From assembly GCF_000340215.1 (NCBI RefSeq), contig NW_006921540.1:3161486-3225485 (forward strand): a stretch of 64,000 nucleotides of DNA, given 5' to 3'. Origin of the DNA: Pseudocercospora fijiensis CIRAD86. Taxonomy: Eukaryota; Ascomycota; Dothideomycetes; Mycosphaerellales; Mycosphaerellaceae. Every line of letters starts with the position of its first letter. Within the stretch, counting starts at the first letter, position 1. The notes below the pieces were generated by a model. The model was not told the DNA's origin, did not search any database, and saw only the letters and a list, made by a program, of their open reading frames with translations. The position numbers and the translations under genes are program-made. Of this stretch, positions 55,055-64,000 are shown in pieces.

Positions 55055-55454
55055 GGAGGATTGAGAAGTTCATGCACGAGGGCATCCCTACTCGCGACTT
55101 TCACGCGCCCAAATGATGCTGAGTTCTAGTCGCCTGTGATTGGTGCGCGGAGCTGACTGCGAAAAGCAAATTTCGTCACCAAAGTCACGTGCGGTGCGAT
55201 GATGCGCGACAAGGACAAGGATGCTCATTGCACATCAATGCAGACCCAGACTTGCTTCTTGCGAACAACAACATACACTACTCATATTCCAGATTCAGCT
55301 ATGGCGAGAGGCGACCATTCCCTTTCTCAGCTCCAGGAGCCGGGTGAGGTGGCGGGGCGGGGCGACGGGCATGAAGCGTGGTACCTCAATCACCGATCCA
55401 GACATTATTAGGGACCTTCAGAAATGGTCAACCTGGCCACCGGCTTCTAAATAA
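55055..55454. other. Intergenic, unRIPed left flank of Harbinger-like element
   Basis: A frame from ATG 55371 (MKRGTSITDPDIIRDLQKWS) runs to a TAA at 55452 and continues in the RIPed DNA beyond it (see findings). No independent family evidence. Confidence 0.4.
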
Positions 55455-55619
55455 GCGCTAGCTCGTGACCGTTATGTGAAGGATCAATATAGCGCTTTTT
55501 ACGGACCTTTAGAAGAGGCTAATTTACATATAATCGAAAGCGGTTTAGTATAGTAAGGAGCCCCTATTCTAGACCTTCTAGGGGTATAGACCTTAGCTAT
55601 AGACCTATAGATAGTATAG

Positions 55620-56902
55620 TATACTAAACTATAGAAACTGGAGCGATTATAGTCACTGCAGCTACTACAACGGTCGTTGCTATTACGAGTAAATACCTCG
55701 AGGAAGATAGTAGTAATAAGGACTAGTAGGCGTAAAGGGAGGGTAAATCTATACGTAAATAGTAGCACCGCTAGTTAAGGCGTAACCGACTATTTGAACC
55801 GGCGAGAATATACAATAAATAGCGCTTCGACCTTCTCAGTTATCCGGAGGCTAATATTAAGGGTAACTTCCGCTTTATAAGGCCTAAATTAATGGAGTTA
55901 GTAGACCTATTAGATATTAGTTTAATCGTATTGCCAGTTGGCCTCAAATTGCTACCTATAACGGTACTTTATATTGTCTATAAGCGGCTGTCTAGTCTAG
56001 GCTTCTAAAAGGATATAGATAAGAAGTTTAGCTATTTAGCTACTATATTAAGTTATATATTTAATGTAGTAGTATATAGCCTAGCGCTAAGGTAGAAGTC
56101 GTTCTTATTCTTTAACAAGAGGCGGCTTAGTAAGCAATATCTCCGGAGCCTGGCGGAGTCGCTATATCTATTAGTTAGAGTGTCTAGTATCTTCGGATAT
56201 ATAGATAGTACTGTAAGGAAGATTGCGAGACCTAGTCGCAACTAGAGGGTGTTCTATAATAGCTATAAGCACTTCCATAGCCTTAAATTCTAAGGTATAC
56301 AGCTGCCGGATGGAATACTGCTTATTAATAGCCCTTATCCTAGCTCTTACGGCGATAGTCGACTAGTACGCGAGTCTAATATTAACTAGGTATAGCATGA
56401 GTTGTTTAATAACGACCCTATCGAAGACAAGCTCTTTCTTTTTAGTAACTCGGCATATAGATAGGTTAATAGCATTATTAGATCGTAGAAGTCGAAGAGA
56501 GGCGGCTATCGTAACCCTATATAGGCGCAGGTTGCGAAGGAATAGTCGGCTCTACGATAGTCGGTCGAATAGGGGTTTAGTAAGGTAACTAACAACTAGC
56601 TATTCTTCGAGTATAAGAAGGGGCTACGGACTAGTTTAATACCGATAGGGTCCTGCTATTTAGTAGCAGTGTTACTCACCAATTGCCTGTCTTACTATCG
56701 TAGAAACAAGGTCGCTACGTACTACGGTTTAAGGTGTCCGGACATTAGAGATTACTTAGGTACTAAGCTGCTACCTATACCGCTAGTAGGTGTAGAAATG
56801 CCGGATCTAATACGTACAAACCCTTCTAGTAATAGATTAGAGGTTAGAAGTAATATAGAAGATATAGGGGAAGTGGTTATTAATAATAGTAATAAAGAAT
56901 AG
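55620..56902 (+). pseudogene. DDE_Tnp_4 (PIF/Harbinger) transposase, stop-riddled
   Basis: In one frame, interrupted by TAG/TAA at Gln and Trp positions: RFDLLSYPEANIKGNFRFIR, LIVLPVGLKLLPITVLYIVY, KRLSSLGF(W)KDIDKKF (helix-turn-helix region), YLLVRVSSIFGYIDSTVRKI (the first catalytic Asp), ARPSRN(Q)RVFYNSYK, FHSLKF(Q)GIQLPDGIL, GDSRLVRESN (second Asp), DKLFLFSNSAYR, GFSKVTNN(W)LFFEYKKGL (third acid region) and YLVAVLLTNCLSYYR, ending at TAG 56902. The spacing matches fungal DDE_Tnp_4 enzymes. The start is lost. Confidence 0.88.
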
Positions 56903-57311
56903 TAAAGAATAGCGATAGATTAGTAAGGAGATAATATCTAACTCTTCCCTATCCTCTTATTAATACTCGGATTAGATACGGAAGAGCTTCGGATAGCTGT
57001 TTTACTATAGCGAGAGCTATATACCTTGCTTCTTAGTATCTTAGCAAGATGCAAAGGCAGAGAATAGTAAGGGATATAGAAATTTCTAGAAGTCTTCGAA
57101 ATTCACTATTAGTAACTAATAGAACTGTAGCATTATAACTAATAGTATCGAAGGTAGTAACAACTATGCTAGAGAATTCGCCTCTTACTAAGTTTCTCAC
57201 TAATTCCGGAACTAACGAGCACTCGGAACACTATATACGATATACCCGATTTAGTCCTCTTCGCTTAAGTCTAACACCTCGATTACGCGAATATCTACGC
57301 ACTAGCGGCTA

Positions 57312-58650
57312 TTAATTTCCAATGTCTAACGCTTCTAACACCTACGAGACAGTTCTATCGCTATCGTAGCCGTCGTTACCGTCTCCTATCGGCGTAAGAA
57401 CGTTAGTAACGAGGTTATCGTCTAAATCCAAGCTAAAGTCGGTAACTTGCGACAACTGCGAAGGAACGAGAGGTACGTGTCTAATACGGCCGATAAGAAG
57501 CGCTCTTAGCTCGTTAAATTAACGTACCGTAGACGCGTATATCAGCTTTATACGCTTCTTAGAGCGGTTGTCGATATCGTCCATTCGGCGGATTAAATAG
57601 TAGTTATTCGATAGCTTAGAATACGCAGTTCTTAGCTGGTTTACTAATGTAGTAATCGCCTCTCGAAATGGCTCTAACACTCGACTTAACGACCTCTCCT
57701 TATTTAGCTGTTTCTTACTATTAATATATAGCCGACGGCGCGTCGAATGTAGTGTCGTAGTAGGAGGTGTATTAGTAGCATCTAAAAGAGCCGGATTTAG
57801 TAATAGAGTCGAAGGTAATAGAGTCGAAGGTGATAGAGCTATAACAACTAGACGCGGTAACGATAGACTTGCAATAGCTACCGGATCCTAAAGCCGCTAC
57901 GATATAATACGGAGCATATTGTCTTAGACCTGCTAAGCCGGAGTCTCGTAAGTACGTAACTCCTTAGTAGTAAGTAGCTTATCGCGGAGCTTCTTATTGT
58001 TATATAATATAGTGTCCTTAAAGCGATTAAGTATCTGTTTAAACTCGGAGTCGTTAACAACTATACTAGAGGTAGTAAGAAGGACTCTATACTCGAGGAC
58101 ACGCTTTGCGATCCACCTGCGAATAAGGCCGTCTATACCTCGGACAGTACGTTATCTAGTAGGTCGATTGTCGTTGCACTACTTCTAATAGCGCTTTATT
58201 ATATCTCTTATTCGTCCTTCGATATAATAGCTAGAGTTAGCCTCGAAGTGCTTAATAATTAGTAAGGCGAAGTCGTCGGAAATCTTGCTATCGCTATTAA
58301 CTCGATTGTAGTCGTATTCTATACTTTCTTCTACGCCTTTAGTAGAAGACTAAGAGTCGCTTAAGTCTAGTACAGATTGTTAGACTACAACCTGTTATTG
58401 TCGCTCCGATTGCCGCTAAAGCTAAGCCGTTAAGGAGGTATCTATACCTCTAATAACGACTGGCCTTAGTAGAGTTAAATTTAGTATTTAATTAGTAGCA
58501 ACACTGCTGTTATCGCTGTCGCTCTAGTTTGAATTAGTTAACAAGCTCGCTACAGATATAGAGCGACTATATAGCCGCTTAATAACCGACTAAATTGTAG
58601 GCAATAGACTTCCGACTAGGTATAGCTATATTAAAGATATATCTATATAA
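57312..58650 (-). pseudogene. Second ORF of Harbinger-like element, unknown
   Basis: A minus-strand frame of about 445 codons can be followed through RIP stops from about 58650 to TAA 57312. It begins with a Ser/Asn/Gln-rich region (SDSDNSSVATN, then Q-rich ERQ(Q)QVVV), then SSTKGVEESIEYDYNRVNSD, IKHFEANSSYYIEGRIRDII, a basic segment RGIDGLIRRWIAKRVLEYRV, then EFKQILNRFKDTILYNNKKL and helical Arg/Leu-rich segments, ending in acidic FSLDLDDNL and SDRT. I see no Myb motif or zinc knuckle. Plant and animal Harbinger elements carry a separate Myb-like DNA-binding gene; this may fill that role, but its sequence does not show it. It is convergent with the transposase (gap about 410 bases). Confidence 0.6.
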
Positions 58651-59155
58651 AGAGGGTTACCTTAGAGAGCTACTCGGATAGGTATAGGCGGTGCCTACAG
58701 TAGTAGGTAGACTAGTATAGCGAATACTAGAGTTGAAGAGCCGGAGCCTAGGTCGATAATACGAGAGGGATAAGAAGGGGTATCTATAGTAGCTATAATC
58801 GAGAACAATAGTAGTTATACTAATAAACTAAGACTTCTACTGCTTCCGCAGACGCCTCTTATCCTATAGACGATATACTGCAATCAATCCTCGAATTTGG
58901 ATTCTATTTAATAGCCCCCTATTGCTAATTATACTAACGGCTATATACCTAGACCTTTATATATATAAGCTAGTGCCCTCTCGCACTATCTCGAAGACCT
59001 AATAGCTACTTTCCACCTCACCGTCGCCGGTTACAGTGTATAGCTTATTCGGTAGTGCTAAGTCTACTAAGAAGCTAGTTTGATAAGCTAAGCCGGATAG
59101 GGTTTAAGCCCCCTTCTACCTCCTTCTACTTCCGGTTAAGGCAGGATTACTACCT

Positions 59156-60517
59156 ATGCGAGTTGTGAATATAGCGTATTATATGCTTTTAAACGACTCC
59201 GTTCAAAAGCACGGTCCAGGCCTACGAGTTGATAACTCGCAGGGGTAGAAAACCAGCCTTCGAAGGATGCGGCAGTAACCCTCGTATCCACCTTGTTCGC
59301 CGACTTCGAGAGACCCCTGCAATTTGGTGGCTTCTGAAGGTCCCTATTGAGACTCGTTGCCCAGAATGCGACTCGGTTCTTCGCCATACCATAATCCTTC
59401 GTGGATGCGACTGTCTCGGACGGTACCAAAGATTCGGCAGGGCGCGGTCCAACGGAGAAAGAAACAAAACAAGCCGACTCCTTCTCGAAACGCACGGAAC
59501 GTTGTCAAGCCATTTCGAGCGCGACCATGACTATGTATCTCGATTTATACGTACTGCGCGGCTCAGCACATCCGGACACTGAGGCTTGTATCTTGCAAAT
59601 CCCGTCCGCCTCAAGCGCTCCGCGGATCGCCAAGGTGCATCACATTCACGGCGCGGCATGCGTTTCGGTTGTCGGTCGGCGAGACCATCGAGCTGGGACT
59701 GCATTTGGAGCGCCACGCGAGCCCAGATTAGTTCTATGCCTTCCAACGTCGCCGCCCACAACGCCGGCTATAGGGGTCAAATTCACCACGTCACGCTCCC
59801 GCTGAGCGTCGCCGAGCGATGGAGAATATCGCGGCAGCATCTTCTATTCTCCGACGAGGCTTGCTTGCTTGCTTGCTTGTATGCATGTCATGTCTCTCTG
59901 CAGTGTTCCTGCTTTTGCTCGCATTTGTTCCTGCACATGCAAAGCCATGTGGAAATCTAGAATTGTGCTTCCGTGCGCCCCTGAACCACGAATGCACATT
60001 GCACAACGTGACCCGTCGAAAGGCAAACTCAAAGTCTCTTCAACACTTCCGTATTCGATCTAACTTATACTTGCATCGGTATAGTCAGGACTCAGACGCC
60101 TTATTAGCTAGCCACTACTCGTGCTCACCTCCCGGTTCAGTCTTTCTCTGAGCACCGCAAACAGCACCATGACTGAGTCGGCAGATATCAGAAACATGTC
60201 GGGAGCCGGCTGCCACGCAGAATGTGACACTCAACCAAGCGCAAGTGCATCCCAGTGGCTTCGTCAATAGTCTACCGCTCGGCACATACGACCGAGCTGG
60301 AATGGACTCCACGAGACTATCGTCAAGGTTATGGTCCGTTGCAATTATGCTCGAGTTCGAGCGACCATGGCCCGGGCTGGATGGCGCAGGCTCGACGAAG
60401 TCGACTTAGCTGCAACGACCATGATCAAAGATAAAAAGCCCCGGCCATCTCGTAAGTCATCTCCGAATCATCAGCATTCACTCGGCTGCGTCTTCCATTT
60501 CCTTCTCGCTCAACATC
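59156..60517. other. Intergenic, promoter of secreted gene on right
   Basis: Several overlapping frames of about 80-130 codons on both strands (59154-60150) have no domain and no consistent start. A TTGC tetranucleotide repeat (four units) lies at 59861-59877. An A-rich stretch (GATAAAAAGCC) about 85 bases before 60518 could be a TATA-like site. Confidence 0.45.
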
Positions 60518-61963
60518 ATGGCTTTCTCGAAATACATTCTTGCAGGCACAGCTTTAGCTGTTGCTGTCCATGCCTCGCCAGCACCACAGGCTCCAAACTT
60601 CCCACAGATCACTGCTGCTCCGTCAGTAGCTGATGGCCCAGAAGACAATGGCATCGGTTCCCAAACAGCTTCATTGGTCACCACTTTCCCTCCTGCTCCC
60701 GCCAGCTCAGCACCTGCCTTAGCTACTTCTGCAGCATTGAAGAAGCGTACCGTCAAGCCCATTCCATCAGGCTGCTATTGTGTTTTCTGGGACCCATTCT
60801 GCTTCGCCACGCAACCAATCTGCCCACCGTCGAAGTCTTCTACTACATCAACGAAGCCTGCTGCCACTACCTCCGTGGCTGCAAGCACCCTGCCAGCCTG
60901 CCCGACATCCGCCTACACTCCTTACTACCCTGCCCTGGCCACCGGATATACCACCGACCCAGCTCTTGCTGCTACTAAGACTGCTACCGCTACCGGCGCT
61001 TGCCCAACCACTCCAGAGGCAGGTACCTACTGCGGCTTCATCAACCCACTCGATCCATGTGCGCCTCAGCCCGATGGATACGGTCCAGTCCCGTCTCCAG
61101 ATACCGCATCGGCCTTCCAGTCCGACCCGAGACTTCACTCTATGGCCCTGACCGCCCCTACCCTTGTCCCAGCTGCAGATGGAAAGCAATACACTCAGGT
61201 GTTCAAGGACTTGAACGGAGCCACCAGCGCTCAATCTTACCTGGGACTGCGCACCCTCAAGACGTATGATGTCAAGACCTGTGCTGCTTTCTGTGACTGC
61301 ACCGACCTTTGCACCGCCTTCAACGTGTAAGCCCAATCTTCAAGAACGCGCAGAGGACATCAGACTAATCATCAACGCAGATTCGCTGAGCGTGACCCAT
61401 CTCTCAACCCAACCAACAACGACTCCACCTACGACCCAGGCTACCCAACCGTCTGGGGACAGAACTGCCCCAACCCACCATCCATGACTAGCTTCAAGTG
61501 CACTCTCTGGGGATCCAACATCGACGCCTCCACCGCCACCAACACCGGCCAGAAACACGAGGACTTCCAAATCGTCATCACCGCCTCCGACGGCTACGAC
61601 AAAACCAACGTCGTCACTCCCCCAAACCCCGTTCCCAACCCACCCAAATCACCCAAGAACTGCGGCGGCAAGGGCATCGACGCACCCAAATACTGCATCG
61701 GACAAAACTTCTTCCCCGGACCTTTCAACCCTAACGTCTGCTACCTCTACGCCCTATCTCTAAACTCCGCCAACCAAAAGGCTGGAATCAACCAGTCTTG
61801 CAAGTTCTTTAACGCTTATTACCTTTTCAAGAATAACAAGCCTCATGGGACGTATTGTAATTTGTATAATGGTGAGATTGATCTTGGATTTGCGACGTAT
61901 AAGGGTGGGAGGTCCGGGGGTGATCAGTATGATTGTAAGCAGAGTTGGGGGTATAGTATGTAA
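60518..61963 (+). CDS. Cysteine-rich secreted protein, candidate effector or cell-wall protein
   Basis: Two exons (60518-61326, 61381-61963), 54-nt intron (GTAAGC, CTAAT-type branch, CGCAG), 463 residues. Signal peptide MAFSKYILAGTALAVAVHAS, an Ala/Pro/Ser-rich pro-region, and a dibasic Lys-Lys-Arg (ALKKRTV, about residue 76) that fits Kex2 processing; Cys-rich CYCVFWDPFCFATQPICPP follows, then a Thr/Ala-rich stalk. The second half has the conserved pattern KTCAAFCDCTDLCTAFNVFA, ERDPSLNPTN, FKCTLWGSNIDASTATNTGQ and FQIVITASDGYDK, found in secreted proteins of many ascomycetes with a PAN/apple-like Cys arrangement; the splice joins FNV to FAERDP. No transmembrane segment or GPI signal is visible at the end. 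Biochemical role unknown. Confidence 0.82.
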
Positions 61964-62744
61964 AGGAAATGAAATGAAATCGACAGAGAAGCAGCATGGA
62001 TGTGGAGTTGGAGGGTTGGGGGGCGTTTTTTATATAGTTTTGGAGAAAGCTTGACCTACAACAACGCTTTTGCGGTTCTCAATTATCAATTTTCTGGTTT
62101 CGATTCAACATGGTATGGTACAGTACACTTCAACTCGAGAATACATTACGGTGCTCGATAGCTGCAGCTTTGCACACATGTACTCGTTCGGATAGAAGAT
62201 GACTTGACCAAGTACTCGAGTCTCCACTGTTCCGTTAATGATATCAGACCGAGGAGACTCTACCTAGCTAGCATTCAAACATTGAAAAGCTGGCAAAAGA
62301 CGCAGGAATCACGCGAAAAGGCGGTGAGTACAGACATGTGCGAAGTGTGGTTTTCTTTCAGACAAGCCATCAGCCAATCTGTCATGTCATGTCACTCCAA
62401 GTGAAGCTGTCATCTCCGGATCCTAACACTAACACACCCCTCAAGAATTGAATTGGATACCTGGAACTCCCTCGTTCGAATTCGCCCTCACCAAGAATAA
62501 ATTCCCATTTCCATCTCTTTGTCTCCAAATCGCCCAACTTCCAAATCAAGTCTCACTCCCTTCTTTGTCCGCACATTCGAAGTCTTACAATCATTGTCCT
62601 CGCCACGTTCCAGACTAACACTACGCGCTTTCTTTGTTTGAGACATGCAGGATGCAAATTTCCCGGGCAGAGAAAAGTATACCTTGTCGTCGAGATCTGA
62701 TTTTGTGATTTCCAAAGTAACGGCGATCAATTGCTTTTGAACGG
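61964..62744. promoter_or_regulatory. Intergenic, upstream of the last gene
   Basis: About 780 bases between two plus-strand genes; short frames only. An isolated minus-strand frame (62488-62872) overlaps the next gene and lacks support. Confidence 0.4.
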
Positions 62745-63919
62745 ATGGCTCGAACTAAGACTCGCGCGCTGGCCGTGCATGGACCATTGACCAGGAAGCG
62801 AAAGCAGTTACTAGATGATGATGACGATGATGATGGATTCGGTAGCGGGATAGATCTCACGACTAAGCGCATGCGAGTGCCGCACCAAAACGAGTTGATC
62901 TCGGAAGTTACACACTGCGTTCCAATGCTTTGAAGCGCTCACGGCCAACCGATGAATCCCATTCAACAAGGAAAGCCCGATATGTTGATAAGCCAAAACG
63001 ACGAAAAGTCAGTCCCTTCGCAGGTTTCGCACCTTGGACGAATGACTACTTAACACCATTCGAGGAGTCTTCTTCGCCACATCCGAATCGTCCCCTTACG
63101 CCACTTAATATCGACTACATTAGCGACGCAGGCGACACAGATTATAGCGACGACGATGATAGCGTAGAAGGTTCTTCTTGGGAGGATTGGCACATTTATG
63201 CTGATCACAAACGGCTGGGAGACCGAGCTAAGGGGCGCGTGAAGAGTGGGAAGTCCGGACGTGAGATATCCTATCGCCCTTGGGATCCCGTGTCATCTGG
63301 TCTTCCACCCGCGGATTACTATGACAATATGCCAGAAGCAGAGAAGGTTTTCTGGTATGGATTTTGTCGAAAGGCTCAAAAGGTGGGTTGCAGCGGTTTG
63401 ACTTTTGAGCGATACTGGGATAAAAATGCTGGCGAATGGAGAAGGAGAATTGCCGTCATGCTTGACTTTGGCCGTGGTTCGGAAGAAGCGACCAGGACGA
63501 AATGGAGGCCAGAAGGAGAGTCGCTCGCCCGAAGTGAACGGCACGTTCCAGTTTCTCCAACGCATGGTGATCTTCCGGTGGAGATGATGTCGCCCGAAGA
63601 ATACAAACTGCATCAGCTTCGAGTGCGTGGCCTTCTACGAGCGGTCGAGCAAGGTCCTTCGCCTGGATTTGAACGTAATGAAGGACACAGAAGGCGGGAA
63701 GAGAAGTTCAAGATTGTTCCAGTGCCGACGAGATTCGAGCCGGCTGACGCGCTTCCGGAGCACATGGTGAACAGAAGGGTGGCAGATGGCCTATTGGACG
63801 CGATTGAAAGTGTTGAGGCTAAATCTTCACCTCTCGGGCCAGTAGAGGCAGCGGTGAAGGAGGCGGAAGATGAGTGGAAGCGGTGGAACCAGCGGCAGCA
63901 GAGGCAGTATTGGGTGTGA
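62745..63919 (+). CDS. Basic/acidic hypothetical protein, probably nuclear
   Basis: Proposed two exons (62745-62876, 62936-63919) with a 59-nt intron of weak donor (GTGCCG) and phase 0; 371 residues. The first exon encodes a basic segment and a run of seven Asp (LLDDDDDDDGFGSG); the second encodes basic clusters (RSRPTDESHSTRKARYVDKP, KRRKVSP) like nuclear localisation signals, an acidic SDAGDTDYSDDDDSVEGSS, and a central Trp-rich conserved-looking core: PADYYDNMPEAEKVFWYGFC, RYWDKNAGEWRRRIAVML and MMSPEEYKLHQLRVRGLLRA. No named domain. An unspliced reading would give two separate ORFs, the second with no good ATG, so splicing is preferred. Confidence 0.6.
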
Positions 63920-64000
63920 TCAAGTCACTCGCGAAGCGGAGGATCGTGGCTGTATTGCAATTTTCGAGCGGTCTCCTCGAACCTTTGCTGTCTGGACAAT

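Larger units (their letters stand above)
55455..59155. mobile_element. Harbinger-like DNA transposon region, RIP-inactivated
   Basis: The interval has the CA/TG-poor, TA-rich texture of the other RIPed elements and contains a PIF/Harbinger-type transposase on the plus strand and a second, convergent ORF on the minus strand. No terminal inverted repeat or target duplication could be fixed, so the ends given are the visible change of base composition. The right part (58660-59155) is non-coding. Confidence 0.75.

Noticed and set aside
59154..60151. Several overlapping frames right of the Harbinger-like element
   Set aside because: Frames on both strands are similar in length, none has family features, and starts are arbitrary.

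Overview
The window looks like a filamentous ascomycete genome, most likely a Dothideomycete close to the Mycosphaerellales. Evidence: short introns (about 50-110 nt) with GTRAGT-type donors and CTNAC-type branch points; fungal genes such as a HET-C homologue, SSN8 (cyclin C), a Sur7/PalI protein and MCH1; and long stretches in which CA and TG dinucleotides have become TA, with Gln and Trp codons turned into TAG/TAA. That is the mark of repeat-induced point mutation (RIP). The species call is an inference.

Layout: 1-1050 is a RIP-damaged edge with a broken gene of unknown function and a minisatellite. 1.5-6.1 kb holds an F-box-like gene, a Sur7-family gene and CCT1 (TCP-1 alpha), all on the minus strand. 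6.8-8.1 kb is a graveyard with an amino-acid-transporter relic and a RING-finger relic, followed by tRNA-Val(AAC). 9.6-19.2 kb holds a small fungal-specific protein, MCH1, a short-chain dehydrogenase, an F-box-like gene, a secreted beta-propeller protein and a small Ser-rich protein.

20.8-35.7 kb is a block of RIP-killed transposons: a Mutator-like (MULE) DNA element with 52-bp terminal inverted repeats and a 9-bp target duplication, then a Ty1/copia retrotransposon with about 120-bp terminal repeats that carries a 5.0-kb Tad-like LINE inside its reverse transcriptase gene, framed by a 17-bp target duplication. Both reverse transcriptases lost the second catalytic Asp by the same G-to-A change.

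35.8-55.1 kb is gene-rich again: an FAD monooxygenase, SSN8, a HET-C homologue, a calcium-regulated mitochondrial carrier (SAL1/SCaMC type), a decayed sugar transporter, an allantoate-permease-family transporter, a DUF4188-like protein, a HAD phosphatase, a small unknown protein and the tRNA m5U methyltransferase TRM2. 55.45-59.15 kb is a RIP-killed Harbinger-like (DDE_Tnp_4) element with a second, convergent ORF of unknown function. 60.5-63.9 kb holds a cysteine-rich secreted protein and a basic/acidic, probably nuclear protein.

The genes do not form one pathway or a metabolic cluster; most are housekeeping or single accessory genes. I found no convincing new multi-gene system. The most interesting material is the nested and RIP-marked transposons, the unknown second ORF of the Harbinger-like element, and a reading frame that appears to cross a sharp RIP boundary at 55.45 kb.
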